From DATEDA01 sp963789885 (lineage in GTDB: Bacteria > Pseudomonadota > Gammaproteobacteria > Burkholderiales > SG8-39): a stretch of DNA of 64,000 nucleotides. Numbering within the stretch: the stretch's first letter is position 1; each line of letters opens with the position of its first letter. Positions 1 through 9,410 of this stretch are shown here, one piece after another. Location: contig CAWBNB010000022.1 of the NCBI GenBank assembly GCA_963789885.1, positions 24,322 to 88,321 on the forward strand, in the 5' to 3' direction. The notes beneath the pieces are model-generated. The model was not told the origin of the DNA and searched no databases. It saw nothing but the letters and a program-made list of their open reading frames with translations. A program made the translations under genes and the position numbers.

Positions 1-1
1 G

Positions 2-1102
2 CAGGATGACGCCGGGGCGCAACGCGGCCTCGAGCGGATGCGGGAGATACAGCACCGTGCAGTCGCTGCCGGGCGGATCTCCGCAGACGAAGCGCAGCAT
101 CGTCTCGCGCGGGTGACGCCCACGGCGAATGCGCAGCAGCTGGCCGATGCCGACCTCGTCGTCGAGGCGGTCTTCGAGGATATGCAGGTCAAGATCGACC
201 TTTTCCGGCGCCTGGAGCCGATCCTCCGCAGCGACGCCATCCTCGCGTCCAACACGTCCTATCTAGACCTCGATCAGATCGCCGCCGCGACCAAGCGACC
301 TGGCGACGTCGTTGGCCTGCATTTTTTCAGCCCGGCGCACATCATGAGGCTGCTGGAGATCGTTCGCGGAGCGCAGACCAGTCCGGATACGTTGGCCACC
401 GCACTTGCGGTTGCGAAGAAGCTTCGCAAGCTGGCAGTCGTCGCGCGCGTCGGGGAAGGCTTCATCGGCAACCGCATCTACGCGGCGTATCGGCGGCAGT
501 GCGAGTTCATGCTGGAAGAAGGCGCATATCCCGAGGACATCGACGGGGCGCTGACGCAGTTCGGCTTCGCCATGGGCCCGTTCGCCGTGTCGGACATGTC
601 GGGCCTCGACATCGCCTGGAAGATGCGCCAGCGACTCGCGGCCACACGTGATCCGCGCAGCCGCTATGTCGAGATCGCCGACCAGCTGTGCGAACAGGGA
701 CGCTTCGGGCAGAAGACAGGTGCCGGCTGGTACCGCTATTCGCCGGGCAATCGTAAAGGCGAGCCCGATCCCGAGGTGCGCAGATTGATCGACGCAGCAT
801 CATCGGCCAAGGGCATCGCCCGGCGTCCGTTTACGGCCGAGGGGATCTGTCGTCGCGCGCTCGTCATGATGGTCAACGAAGCCGCGCTGCTGCTGGAGGA
901 AGGCATCGCCGCGCGGCCGTCGGATGTCGATTTGGTGATGGTCAACGGCTACGGGTTTCCGAACTTCGAGGGTGGCCCGCTCTTTTGGGCCTCGCGGGAG
1001 GATCGTCGCGGGCTGCTAGCAGATCTGGACAGGCTCGTCGAAGCTTCGGGTCATGGCTTTCGGAAGGGCAACGTCGCGGCGGTGCTTGATCGAATGCGCT
1101 AG
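2..1102 (+). CDS. 3-hydroxyacyl-CoA dehydrogenase (5' truncated by window)
   Basis: The reading frame is open from base 2, so the gene begins before the window; about 366 codons are visible. It matches the NAD-dependent 3-hydroxyacyl-CoA dehydrogenase part of FadB-type enzymes. Visible marks are VVEAVFED at the end of the Rossmann domain, SNTSYLDL, the HFFSPAH catalytic-histidine motif, the VGEGFIGNRI linker, and a C-terminal helical domain (FAMGPFAVSDMSGLDI, GQKTGAGWY, GYGFPNFEGGP). It should oxidise 3-hydroxyacyl-CoA to 3-ketoacyl-CoA in the cytoplasm. Whether a hydratase domain is fused upstream cannot be seen. It leads a block of acyl-CoA genes, with an enoyl-CoA hydratase about 100 bp downstream. 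Confidence 0.9.
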   Translation, partial: QDDAGAQRGLERMREIQHRAVAAGRISADEAQHRLARVTPTANAQQLADADLVVEAVFEDMQVKIDLFRRLEPILRSDAILASNTSYLDLDQIAAATKRPGDVVGLHFFSPAHIMRLLEIVRGAQTSPDTLATALAVAKKLRKLAVVARVGEGFIGNRIYAAYRRQCEFMLEEGAYPEDIDGALTQFGFAMGPFAVSDMSGLDIAWKMRQRLAATRDPRSRYVEIADQLCEQGRFGQKTGAGWYRYSPGNRKGEPDPEVRRLIDAASSAKGIARRPFTAEGICRRALVMMVNEAALLLEEGIAARPSDVDLVMVNGYGFPNFEGGPLFWASREDRRGLLADLDRLVEASGHGFRKGNVAAVLDRMR

Positions 1103-1201
1103 CGGGCGAGCGGCTATCTGAGACCGATCAAGCTAGCTGCCAAACAGGCCGCCGTCGCGTGGCTCCGGTAACCCAGCGTCTAGACACACGAGGGCTTGCA
1201 C

Positions 1202-1981
1202 ATGATGGACGACCTGACCCAGCTGAAGGTGGATGTCGACGACCACGTTGCCTTACTGACGATGGACAACCCGCCGGTCAATGCGCTTTCGCGCGTCCTG
1301 AACGACGAGCTGACCCTGGCGCTCGATCGAATCTCGGAGATCGACGACATTCGCGTCGTCGTGCTGACCGGCGCGGGCAAGGTCTTTTGCGCCGGCGCCG
1401 ATCTCAAGGGACGCGCCCAGAATATCCGCGCCGCCGGCGACTTCTCGGCCCATTCGCGTCGTACTCGCGAGTGCTTTCATGCGATCCGCGAGTGCGCGAA
1501 GCCTGTCATCGCGGCCATAAACGGCCCGGCGCTGGGCTCGGGGCTTGCGATGGTTGCCTCGGCGGACGTTTTGATCGCTTCGGAGAAGGCTGCGCTCGGG
1601 CTGCCGGAGGTCGATGTCGGCCTGCTCGGCGGTTGCCGGCACGCGATGCGACTCTTCGGTCACTCCCGAACCCGGCGAATGATGCTGACCGGCTATCGTG
1701 TCCCGGGCGCCGAGCTGTACCGGCTCGGCGTCGCTGAGGCATGCACAACGCCGGAAGAGCTGATGCCGGCCGCGCTCGAGATGGCGAAGGTCATTGCGTC
1801 GAAGAGCCCGGTGTCCACGCGCATGGGCAAGCACACGCTCAACACCATTGAGGACATGAGCCTGCGCGACGGTTACCGCTACGAACAGGACATGACCCAA
1901 GCGATCTCGAAAACGGAGGACGCCAAGGAAGCGCAGCTTGCGTTCGCGGAGAAGCGGGCGCCGGTTTTCAAAGGGCGCTAG
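1202..1981 (+). CDS. Enoyl-CoA hydratase/isomerase family protein
   Basis: Crotonase-fold protein of 259 residues. It has both oxyanion-hole segments (CAGADLKG and GPALGSGL) and the LPEVDVGLLGG stretch carrying the conserved glutamate. The second catalytic glutamate of classical hydratases (the E of GCELA) is replaced, since the sequence reads GSGLAM, so the exact reaction is open. ATG 1202 and ATG 1205 are both possible, with GAGG about 8 bp upstream. The open frame extends to a TTG at 1196, which is less likely. It lies downstream of the hydroxyacyl-CoA dehydrogenase and probably acts in the same beta-oxidation-like route. Confidence 0.9.
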   Translation: MMDDLTQLKVDVDDHVALLTMDNPPVNALSRVLNDELTLALDRISEIDDIRVVVLTGAGKVFCAGADLKGRAQNIRAAGDFSAHSRRTRECFHAIRECAKPVIAAINGPALGSGLAMVASADVLIASEKAALGLPEVDVGLLGGCRHAMRLFGHSRTRRMMLTGYRVPGAELYRLGVAEACTTPEELMPAALEMAKVIASKSPVSTRMGKHTLNTIEDMSLRDGYRYEQDMTQAISKTEDAKEAQLAFAEKRAPVFKGR

Positions 1982-2053
1982 TGAGACGGGCATACCGTCG
2001 GCGTCATACCTGCTGTACCAGCCATGCGTCTACCTCGCAGGCTGAGCGCGGCC

Positions 2054-2059
2054 TAGACT
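2054..2059 (+). promoter_or_regulatory. TAGACT motif, putative -10 box
   Basis: TAGACT within GGCCTAGACTG lies 28 bp before the Bug receptor ATG. The same word precedes three other starts in the window (5750, 7012, 52976). No -35 box is assigned; the promoter role is inferred from recurrence and position. Confidence 0.35.
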
Positions 2060-2086
2060 GACTGCTCACTATAGGAGGAGCACTGA

Positions 2087-3055
2087 ATGAGATCATTCCC
2101 GCGACTGCTGGCAGCGCTCGCGCTCGCTACCGTCACCGGCGCCGTCCAGGCGCAGGCCTACCCATCCAAGCCGATCCGCCTCGTGGTGACTTTCCCGCCG
2201 GGCGGGCCGGCGGACATCATCGCCCGCACGCTGGCGAACAAGATGAGTTCCATCCTCGGCCAGCAGGTGATCGTGGACAACAAGGGCGGGGCGGGCGGCG
2301 TGATCGGCGTCGAGAACGTGGCCAAGTCGCCGCCGGACGGCTACTCGCTGGTGCTCGGATCTGCGGGCGCGACCGCCGTCGCACCGTCGATCACGAAGCT
2401 GCCCTATGACGTCGAGAAGAATCTCGTGCCGCTCACCCAGGTCGTGTCGGTGCCGGAGGTGGTGGTCGCGGTTCCGAAGCTCGGGATCAAGACGCTGCCG
2501 GAGCTGGTCGCATACGCGAAGGCGAACCCCGGCAAGGTCAGCTTTGCGTCTTCGGGAAACGCGGGCATGCCGCACCTGGCTGGCGAGCTCCTCAAGCGCG
2601 AGGCAGGCATCGATATGACGCACGTCCCGTACCGCGGCGCCGCCCCCGCCGTGAACGATCTGCTCGGCGGCCAGGTCGACGTGATGTTCGCCGACATTCC
2701 GATCCTGCTGCCGCACATCAATTCGGGCAAGCTCGTCGCGCTCGCGCTCGGCAGCGAGAAACGCGCGCCGTCGCTCCCCAACCTGCCCACGACGGGCGAA
2801 GCCGGCCTGCCGCGGGTAATTGCGAACAACTGGTACGGCCTGTTCGTGACCGGCGGCACGCCGAAGGAGATCGCCGCGAAGCTTACGCAGGCTGCCATCA
2901 CCGCGCTCAAGTCGGACGACGTGCGCGAAACGCTCGCGAAGCAGGGCGCGATCGTCGTCGCAAGTACCCCGGAGGAGTTCAACGCGTTCCTGCGCGCCGA
3001 GCGCGCGAAGTGGGGAGCGGTCGCCAAGACTGCCGGCATCAAATGGGGGGAATGA
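2087..3055 (+). CDS. Bug family (TctC-type) periplasmic solute-binding protein
   Basis: 322 residues with an N-terminal signal peptide ending near AVQAQA, followed by the hallmark YPSKPIRLVVTFPPGG and GGAGGVIG segments, KLPYDVEKN, and HVPYRGAAPAVNDLLGGQVD. These belong to the tripartite tricarboxylate transporter receptor family expanded in betaproteobacteria, which binds carboxylates in the periplasm. No TctA/TctB membrane partners are present, as usual for orphan Bug proteins. AGGAGGAGC lies 6-14 bp before the ATG. A GST-like gene follows after 4 bp. Confidence 0.93.
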   Translation: MRSFPRLLAALALATVTGAVQAQAYPSKPIRLVVTFPPGGPADIIARTLANKMSSILGQQVIVDNKGGAGGVIGVENVAKSPPDGYSLVLGSAGATAVAPSITKLPYDVEKNLVPLTQVVSVPEVVVAVPKLGIKTLPELVAYAKANPGKVSFASSGNAGMPHLAGELLKREAGIDMTHVPYRGAAPAVNDLLGGQVDVMFADIPILLPHINSGKLVALALGSEKRAPSLPNLPTTGEAGLPRVIANNWYGLFVTGGTPKEIAAKLTQAAITALKSDDVRETLAKQGAIVVASTPEEFNAFLRAERAKWGAVAKTAGIKWGE

Positions 3056-3059
3056 GCAC

Positions 3060-3676
3060 ATGAAGCTGCACTGGTCGCCGCGTTCGCCGTACGTCCGCAA
3101 GGTCATGATCGTGGCGCACGAGACCGGCCTCGCGGACCGGCTCGAACGCGTGCGCAGCGTGGTGGCGATGTCGAAGCCGAACCTGGATGTGATGCGCGAC
3201 AACCCGCTCGGCAAGATCCCGACGCTCGTCACCGACGACGGACGCGATCCTCTTCGACTCGATCGTCATCTGCGAGTACCTCGATACGCTGCACGCCGGT
3301 GCGAAGCTCTTCCCGGCGTCCGGCCGCGGCGCGCTGGGAGGCGTTGCGCTGGCACGCGCTCGGCGACGGGATGCTCGACACGCTGATCCTGTGGCGAAAC
3401 GAGCGCGACCAGCCGCCGGCGCAGCAGAACCCGGACTGGCTGTCGACCTTTGCGCTCAAGATAGCGAACTCGCTCGACGTCATCGAGCGCGAGACGACCG
3501 AGCTCGAGCGCGCGCCGTTCGGCATCGGCCAGATCGGAATCGCCTGCGCGCTCGGTTATCTCGACTTCCGCTTCGCCGATCTCGGCTGGCGTGACGGACA
3601 CTCCCGGAGCGCCGCGTGGTTCGAGAAGCTCTCGCAGCGGGCGTCGATCAAAGCGACGCAACCTAGCGTCGAATGA
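3060..3676 (+). pseudogene. Glutathione S-transferase family protein, two frameshifts
   Basis: The N-terminal thioredoxin-like part (SPRSPYVRKVMIVAHETGL, NPLGKIPTLV) is in the frame of the ATG at 3060. The sequence then passes through a second frame near 3240 (LFDSIVICEYLDTL) and a third near 3335 (RWEALRWHALGDGMLD, then the helical C-terminal domain to 3676). Two single-base changes would restore one GST of about 205 residues. It starts 4 bp after the Bug gene stop, so it was probably cotranscribed. Whether the breaks are biological or assembly errors cannot be decided here. Confidence 0.75.
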
Positions 3677-3719
3677 CGCTCTTGATGACCGCCTGTTGGA
3701 AGGGTCGGAGGAGCTCTCG

Positions 3720-4178
3720 ATGGTGATCGTTCAGACCCCTGCGGATCTCCTGGCGCTTATCGGCCAGAAGCTCGGCGAAAGCGACTGGTTCACGATCGAG
3801 CAGCGTCATATCGACGATTTCGCCCGCGTGACCGGCGACGACTTCTGGATTCACGTCGATCGCGAGCGCGCGCAGCGGGAGATGCCCGGCGGCAAAACGA
3901 TTGCGCACGGACTGTTCGTGCTGTCGCTGGTGCCTGCGCTGCAACGCGGGATCTTCCGCATCGAGAAGCGCGGCAAGGGTTTGAACTACGGGTCAGACCG
4001 CGTGCGCTATACCGCGCCGGTGCCGGTCGGCTCGCGCGTGCGGCTTCATCAGACGCTGAGCGCCGCCGAGCGCGTCGGCAAGGCCACCCGGATGACGACC
4101 CACTGCGTCATGGAGCTCGAGGGGAGCGAACGCCCCGCGTTCGTCGCCGAGTTCATCGTGCTGCTTCAGGACGAGTGA
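3720..4178 (+). CDS. MaoC-like (R)-hydratase/dehydratase family protein
   Basis: Hot-dog-fold protein of 152 residues with the MaoC signature: IDDFARVTGDDFWIHVD (catalytic Asp/His region) followed by TIAHGLFVLSL. The family typically hydrates or dehydrates enoyl-CoA thioesters. The ATG at 3720 has GGAGGAG 6-12 bp upstream and is preferred over the longer open frame from 3591, which overlaps the GST remnant. It ends 13 bp inside the convergent EthD gene. Confidence 0.85.
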   Translation: MVIVQTPADLLALIGQKLGESDWFTIEQRHIDDFARVTGDDFWIHVDRERAQREMPGGKTIAHGLFVLSLVPALQRGIFRIEKRGKGLNYGSDRVRYTAPVPVGSRVRLHQTLSAAERVGKATRMTTHCVMELEGSERPAFVAEFIVLLQDE

Positions 4179-4555
4179 TCCGGTCCGAGCTCGATAACGA
4201 CCTCTTCCTCCACGACGAAGGTCTTCTGACGGCCGATGAACGAGGCACCGTGAGCGAGCCAGCGCTTGCCCTCCGGCGAGGCAAACGCCCGGTCAGTGGC
4301 CGCCTGGTCGTCGAACCACGTCTCCGCGATGCCATCGACTTCGCCGACGTCCCACACCAGCGGCACGTCGGTCCTGACCGGCTCGCTCACGATGTGGCAG
4401 AGGACGTAGCGCCGGAGCCCCGGCACGTCGTGCGAGATCGGGAGATGGTCGTTCCAGTGCTTCAGGAACTCCTCCTTCGACATCCCAGGCTTGCGGGTCA
4501 GAAGCGAGATGCGCTTGATCAGCTTGCGGCGTGGCGCCGCTTGGGCGTTTGTCAT
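4166..4555 (-). CDS. EthD domain-containing protein
   Basis: 129 residues. The ferredoxin-like dimeric alpha/beta barrel pattern is visible as IKRISLLTRKPGMSKEEFLKHW, then PISHDVPGLRRYVL, and a second half with EVDGIAETWFDD and SPEGKRWLAHGASF. EthD-type proteins accompany degradation clusters and some act as small decarboxylases or stabilising partners; the substrate here is unknown. It lies 40 bp downstream of the minus-strand Bug gene, probably as a two-gene operon. Confidence 0.8.
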   Translation of the reverse strand: MTNAQAAPRRKLIKRISLLTRKPGMSKEEFLKHWNDHLPISHDVPGLRRYVLCHIVSEPVRTDVPLVWDVGEVDGIAETWFDDQAATDRAFASPEGKRWLAHGASFIGRQKTFVVEEEVVIELGPDHSS

Positions 4556-4595
4556 GGTGGCCTTTCCGGTCGAATGAATCGGGTCGAAGCGTCGC

Positions 4596-5555
4596 CTACT
4601 CCGGCTTGATCCCCGCGGCCGCGATCACGGACTTCCACAGCGCGAGATCGCGTGCTACGCGTGCGGCCAGCTCCTCCGGCGTGCTCGAGCGGGCCTTCAT
4701 GCCCTGCGCCGTGAAGCGTTCGACCACCTCGGGAGAAGCGAGGATTGCCCTTACCTCTGTGTTGAGGCGCGCCACGATCGGCGGGGGCAGCCTGGCCGGC
4801 GCGAAGAGGCCCATGAAACCGACGACCTCGAAGTTCGGCAGGGTCTCGCGCACCGGCGCGACGTTCGGCAACAGGGGGTCGCGTTCCCGACCCGACACGC
4901 CCAGTGCGCGGATCTTGCCGGCCTGGACGAGCGGGCGCACCTCGGAGATCGTCGCGAACATCCAGTCGACGTGACCCGCCGCCAGGTCCGACAGCGCCGC
5001 CCCGTTGCCCTTGTATGGGACGTGCGTGAACGTGACTCCAGCCTGGGTCGCAAGCAGTTCGCTGGTCAGGTGGTTGCTCGAGCCGGGGCCGGCCGAACCG
5101 TAGGAGAGCCCACCGGGCTTGGTTCTCGCGATCTGCAGAAACTGCTTGATGTCCTGCGCCGGGAGGCGCGATGTCACCACCAGGACGTTGATGTACTCGG
5201 TCAGCATCGAGATCGGCGTGAAGTCGTTCGTCGGGTCGTACGGAAGCTTCGCGAGGAGGTTGGGGGTGATCGTATGCGTGGCCGAGTTGCCGAGGCCGAT
5301 CACGTAGCCATCCGCGGGCGCCTGCGCGAGGCGACTGACGCCGATCGATCCGCCGGCGCCGCCGATGTTCTCGATCACCAACGGTTGCCCGAGCCGCTCG
5401 CGCAGCTTCTCGGCGAGGGGTCGGCTGATCAGATCCGTTGCGCCCGCGGGCGGGAACGGCACGATGTACTTGATCGGCTTCGCGGGCCAGCTTTGCGCCA
5501 GCGACGCGGAGGACGCGACCGCAAGGACTGCCACGGTCAGCAGGGATCGGAGCAT
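4596..5555 (-). CDS. Bug family (TctC-type) periplasmic solute-binding protein
   Basis: 319 residues with signal peptide (cleavage near ASLAQS), SWPAKPIKYIVPFPPAG, GGAGGSIGV, KLPYDPTNDFTPI and FTHVPYKGNGAALSDLAAGHVD, all standard Bug/TctC landmarks. It is the second such receptor in this block and clearly diverged from the first. It is divergent from the CaiB gene at 5801, so the 245-bp gap probably holds both promoters. Confidence 0.92.
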   Translation of the reverse strand: MLRSLLTVAVLAVASSASLAQSWPAKPIKYIVPFPPAGATDLISRPLAEKLRERLGQPLVIENIGGAGGSIGVSRLAQAPADGYVIGLGNSATHTITPNLLAKLPYDPTNDFTPISMLTEYINVLVVTSRLPAQDIKQFLQIARTKPGGLSYGSAGPGSSNHLTSELLATQAGVTFTHVPYKGNGAALSDLAAGHVDWMFATISEVRPLVQAGKIRALGVSGRERDPLLPNVAPVRETLPNFEVVGFMGLFAPARLPPPIVARLNTEVRAILASPEVVERFTAQGMKARSSTPEELAARVARDLALWKSVIAAAGIKPE

Positions 5556-5749
5556 GTGTCTCCTCTTGGTTGACGCGATGGCGCGCGCAGACTCCCGTCG
5601 CAGCGATCACACCACCGGGCCAACTATAGTTGACACAAGGTGTGAATGCTACGTCGGCAACGGCAGACCAGGTATACCTCTCCCACGCATACCACCGCAC
5701 GTATGTCTGGTTTGCGGGAGGTCGTCTAGTGAACGATCGGGGCAGAGCC

Positions 5750-5755
5750 TAGACT
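5750..5755 (+). promoter_or_regulatory. TAGACT motif, putative -10 box
   Basis: TAGACT in GCCTAGACTG, 45 bp before the ATG of the first CoA-transferase. The preceding GATCGGGGC also occurs before the copy at 7012. A promoter role is inferred only. Confidence 0.35.
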
Positions 5756-5800
5756 GTCCATCTCAAGCAGGAGCGCGCGGCGACCGGAGGAGGAGCACGC

Positions 5801-6970
5801 ATGGAGCCAACCAGGAATTCAGGCCCGCTGAGCGGCCTGCTCGTCGTCGACATGACGCATGTCCTGGCCGGCCCCTTCTGCACGATGCTGCTCGCCGATC
5901 TCGGGGCGCGCGTCATCAAGGTGGAGCCGCCCGAGGGCGACAGTGCCCGCAAGATCGGCCCTTTCCTCAAGGACCAGTCCGTCTACTTCATGTCGGTCAA
6001 CCGGAACAAGGAGTCCATCGCGCTCAACCTGACCGCCGAGGCCGACCGCGCGATCCTGCACGAGCTGCTGGCGCGCGCCGACATTTTGGTGGAGAACTTC
6101 CGGCCAGGCACGGCGGAAAAGCTCGGTCTTGCCTGGGAGGCGCTGCATGCGAGTTATCCCCGACTGATCTTCGCTTCGATCTCGGGCTTCGGCCAGACGG
6201 GCCCCTATCGCCGACGGCCGGCGTTCGACATGGTGGTGCAGGCGATGGGCGGCATCATGTCGCTGACCGGGCACCCGGACAGCCCGCCGACGCGGGTCGG
6301 AATCTCCATCGGCGACCTCGCCTCCGGGATGTTCGCGGCGATCGGGATCCAGGCTGCAGTGATCGAGCGCAACCGGACCGGGGCGGGGACGCGCATCGAC
6401 GTCAGCATGCTCGACTGCCAGGTGGCGCTGCTCGAGAACGCGCTCGCCCGCTACCAGGCGACCGGCGAGCTGCCGAGCCCGATCGGCGCGCGTCATCCGA
6501 CCGCGGCGCCGTTCGACGTGTTTCGTGCCGGCGACGGCTGGATTGCGATCACCGCTTCTCCCGATCCCATGTTCCGCGCCCTCTGCGAAGCGCTGGGCGA
6601 TCCCGGGCTGGCCAGCGACTACGCGGATCGGCAGGTGCGAGTGGATCGTCAGGCGGAGCTCAAGCGCCGGATCGAGGCGCGCCTGCAGGCGAAACCGGTG
6701 CGTGAGTGGCTGGAGATTCTGGAGGGCAAGGGCGTCCCATGCGGTCCGCTCAACAACGTCAAAGACCTGCTCGGGGACCCGCAACTCGCCGCGAGGGAGA
6801 TGTTCGTCGAACTGCGCGATGCGACCGGTCCGGTCCTGAAAGTGGCTGGCAACCCGATCAAGATCGGATCGCGCCCGGCCGACCCGGTCGCTTTCCCTCC
6901 GGCGCTGGACGAGCATCGGCGCCGGATCCTCGACGAGCTTTCCCGTTCCCGATCAGCGCGGGACAGCTGA
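5801..6970 (+). CDS. CaiB/BaiF class III CoA-transferase
   Basis: 389 residues, the usual family length. Visible motifs are the N-terminal VLAGPFCTMLLADLGARVIKVE, NRNKESIALNL, ILVENFRPG, SISGFGQTGPY, and RPAFDMVVQAMGG with the catalytic aspartate. The C-terminal block VPCGPLNNVKDLLGDPQL is complete. It should move CoA between thioesters and free acids in the cytoplasm. GGAGGAG precedes the ATG. A second, diverged family member follows. Confidence 0.93.
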   Translation: MEPTRNSGPLSGLLVVDMTHVLAGPFCTMLLADLGARVIKVEPPEGDSARKIGPFLKDQSVYFMSVNRNKESIALNLTAEADRAILHELLARADILVENFRPGTAEKLGLAWEALHASYPRLIFASISGFGQTGPYRRRPAFDMVVQAMGGIMSLTGHPDSPPTRVGISIGDLASGMFAAIGIQAAVIERNRTGAGTRIDVSMLDCQVALLENALARYQATGELPSPIGARHPTAAPFDVFRAGDGWIAITASPDPMFRALCEALGDPGLASDYADRQVRVDRQAELKRRIEARLQAKPVREWLEILEGKGVPCGPLNNVKDLLGDPQLAAREMFVELRDATGPVLKVAGNPIKIGSRPADPVAFPPALDEHRRRILDELSRSRSARDS

Positions 6971-7011
6971 GGAGATCCGCGTGCAGTGTAGTGGGGGATC
7001 GGGGCGGGGCT

Positions 7012-7017
7012 TAGACT
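7012..7017 (+). promoter_or_regulatory. TAGACT motif, putative -10 box
   Basis: TAGACT in GGCTTAGACTTTT, 24 bp before the second CoA-transferase ATG and inside the short gap after the first one. The shared upstream GATCGGGGC suggests duplicated promoter architecture. Confidence 0.35.
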
Positions 7018-7041
7018 TTTCGGCCTGAGGAGAACGAAGCA

Positions 7042-8266
7042 ATGACCGGCTGCCTTTCCCGCGCGCGGGTCCTCGATCTGAGCCGCATCTTCGCCGGCCC
7101 GTGGGCGGCGCAGATGCTCGCCGATTTCGGTGCGGACGTGATCAAGGTCGAGCGGCCTCGGCGCGGCGACGACGTGCGTCAGCAGGGCTATCGCGTGAAA
7201 GACCGGGAGGGCCGGGAGACGAGCGAGACGTCTTCCTTCCTCGCAATGAATCGCGGCAAGCGTTCCGTCACCATCGATCTCGCGAGCACGGTGGGTCAGG
7301 ACCTGATCCGCCGCCTGGCGCGGGAATCCGACATCCTCATCGAGAACTTCAAGGCCGGCGACCTGCGGCGCTACGGACTCGACTACGAGACGCTGAGCCG
7401 GGCGAATCCGCGGCTGGTCTACTGCTCGATCACCGGCTTCGGGCAGTCCGGGCCGTACAGCCATCTGCCGGGCTACGACCCCATCTTCCAGTCGATGAGC
7501 GGGCTGATGAGCGTCACCGGCAACCCGGACGACGAGCCGGGGGGCGGGCCGCAGAAGGTCGGCTACTCGATCGCCGACATCACCGCGGGTCTCTATGCCT
7601 CGATCGCGATCCTCGCGGCGCTGAACTATCGCGACACCGTGTCCGGGAAGGGTCAGTACATCGATCTCGCGCTCCTCGACGCCCAGGTCGCGGCCATGTC
7701 GCACGTCGCGATGAACTATCTGGTGTCGGGCCGGCTCCAGGAGCGAATGGGCACCGCTTCGCCGATCACCTGCCCGTGGCAGACGTTCAAGTGCGCCGAG
7801 GGCGACATCACGATCGCCGTCGGCAACGACCCGCAGTTCGTGCGGTTCTGCGAGGTTCTCGGCAAGCCGGCGCTCGCGAGCGATCCGCGCTTCAGCACGA
7901 ACCCGATGCGCGCGAAGAACCGCAAGACGCTCGTGCCGATGCTCGAAGAGGCCTTCCTCGACGCGCTCCGCACGGGAGTGGTACGAGGCGTTCGAAGCGG
8001 CCGGCGTCCCGAGCGGGCCGACCTACGACTTCCGGCAGGTGTTCGAGGATCCGCAGATCCGGCACCGCGAGCTGCTGACCGAGATGACCCACCCGCTGGC
8101 GGGAGTCGTGCCGATGGTCGCCAATCCGATCAAGTTCTCCGACACGCCCATCGAGTACCGCCGGCCGCCGCCGCTGCTGGGCGAGCACACCCGGGAGGTC
8201 CTGCGCGAGGTGCTCCGTCTGGACGAGGCCGAGATCGACGCGCTAGCTCGAGAAGGAGCGATCTGA
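7042..8266 (+). CDS. CaiB/BaiF class III CoA-transferase, one frameshift near 7975
   Basis: Motifs are IFAGPWAAQMLADFGADVIKVE-like N-terminus, ILIENFKAGDL, SITGFGQSGPY and GYDPIFQSMSG (catalytic Asp). The frame breaks near 7965-7985: the first frame runs on into arginine-rich nonsense while the neighbouring frame carries EWYEAFEAAGVPSGPTYDF and QVFEDPQIRHRELL through to a TGA at 8264-8266. One base change gives about 408 residues. The stop is one base from the ATG of the acyl-CoA dehydrogenase, so the genes are tightly coupled. The conserved sequence on both sides of the break favours a recent lesion or a sequencing error. Confidence 0.85.
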
Positions 8267-8267
8267 C

Positions 8268-9410
8268 ATGAGCGCCGCCGAGTCGATCCAGGCGTTTCGC
8301 GACAGCGCGCGGGACTTCCTCGGCCGCGCCGATCAGCTCAAGCGGCTGCGCAAGCTGCGCGCCGCGAGTCCGGGATTCGAGCGGGCCGTCTGGCAGGAGA
8401 TCGCCGAGGCCGGCTGGCTCTCCATCCTCGTTCCCGAGGAGCAGGGCGGCCTCGGATTGGGCCTGCGCGAAGTTGCGGCGATCGCCGAGGAGGTGGGCCG
8501 CTGCCTGATGCCCGAGCCCTTCGTCGGCGCCGGGGTGCAGAGCGTTGCCGCACTCTGCAGGGTGCCCGAGAGCGAGTTGCGCAATACCTTGGTCGAGGAC
8601 GTCGCGTCCGGGCGCACGATCGCAGGATTGGCGTGGCAGGAGCAGCTCGGTCAGCTCGAGCCGGCGCAGATCGCTGCAAAGGCGACGGTGCAAGGCGAGC
8701 AGATCCTGATCGACGGGAAGAAGCAGTTCGTCGTGCCCGGGCGCGGCGCGGACGGGTGGATCGTGTATGCGCGGGAAGCCGGGAACCCGGGTCTCTTCTG
8801 GGTGCCGGCCGGGCTGCCGGGCATCGAGTTGACGGAAGAGCGGCGCATCGACGGGACGGCGTCTGAGCACTCTCAGCTTCGTGAAGGTCGCGATCCCGCT
8901 CGCGAATCGACTCGCTGCGGGCGACGCTGCGCGCGCTGCGGTCGACTACGCCAACGATGCGGCGCGGATTGCGCAAGGCGCCGAATTGCTGGGCGTGGCC
9001 CGGCGCGCGCTCGAGATCACCCTCGAGTACCTGAAGACGCGCGTCCAGTTCGGCAAACCGATCGGGAGCTTCCAGGCGCTGCAGCACCGGGCGGTGGATG
9101 CCAGCATGCAGACCGAGCTCGCGTCCGCGTGCATCGCCGATGCGCTCGAGGCGCTCGAGCGCGGACACGTGCCGATCGGCGCGGCGGCGAGCCGGATCAA
9201 GGCGCGCTGCGCCGACGCGGCCGTATCGATCACGCGCCTGTCGATCCAGCTTCACGGCGCGATCGGGTACACCGACGAGCACGACATCGGCCTGTACTTC
9301 AAGCGCGCGCTCAACCTGGCGAGCTGGCTCGGCGGGGTGGCGGCGCACCGGCGGCGGTTCTTCGAGCTACAGCCGAAGGAGGTGGAGCAGGAGATCGCAG
9401 GACACGGCCT
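8268..9410 (+). CDS. Acyl-CoA dehydrogenase, small-type subunit, frameshifted near 8860
   Basis: The N-terminal frame shows GWLSILVPEEQGGLGLGLREVAAIAEEVGR, as in acyl-CoA dehydrogenases (the longer stretch is at residues 45-75). After a break near 8860 the adjacent frame gives ARIAQGAELLGVARRAL, RVQFGKPIGSFQALQHR and IQLHGAIGYTDEHDIG, which are the FAD- and subunit-contact motifs. The 3' end near 9400 is uncertain because of a further indel at the junction with the next gene. The enzyme would oxidise acyl-CoA to enoyl-CoA with FAD. Together with the next gene it resembles the alpha/beta pairs of heteromeric dehydrogenases. Confidence 0.8.

Noticed and set aside
2093..3232. Long arginine-rich open frames opposite Bug, CoA-transferase and other genes
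   Set aside because: They are antisense shadows of high-GC genes without family motifs.
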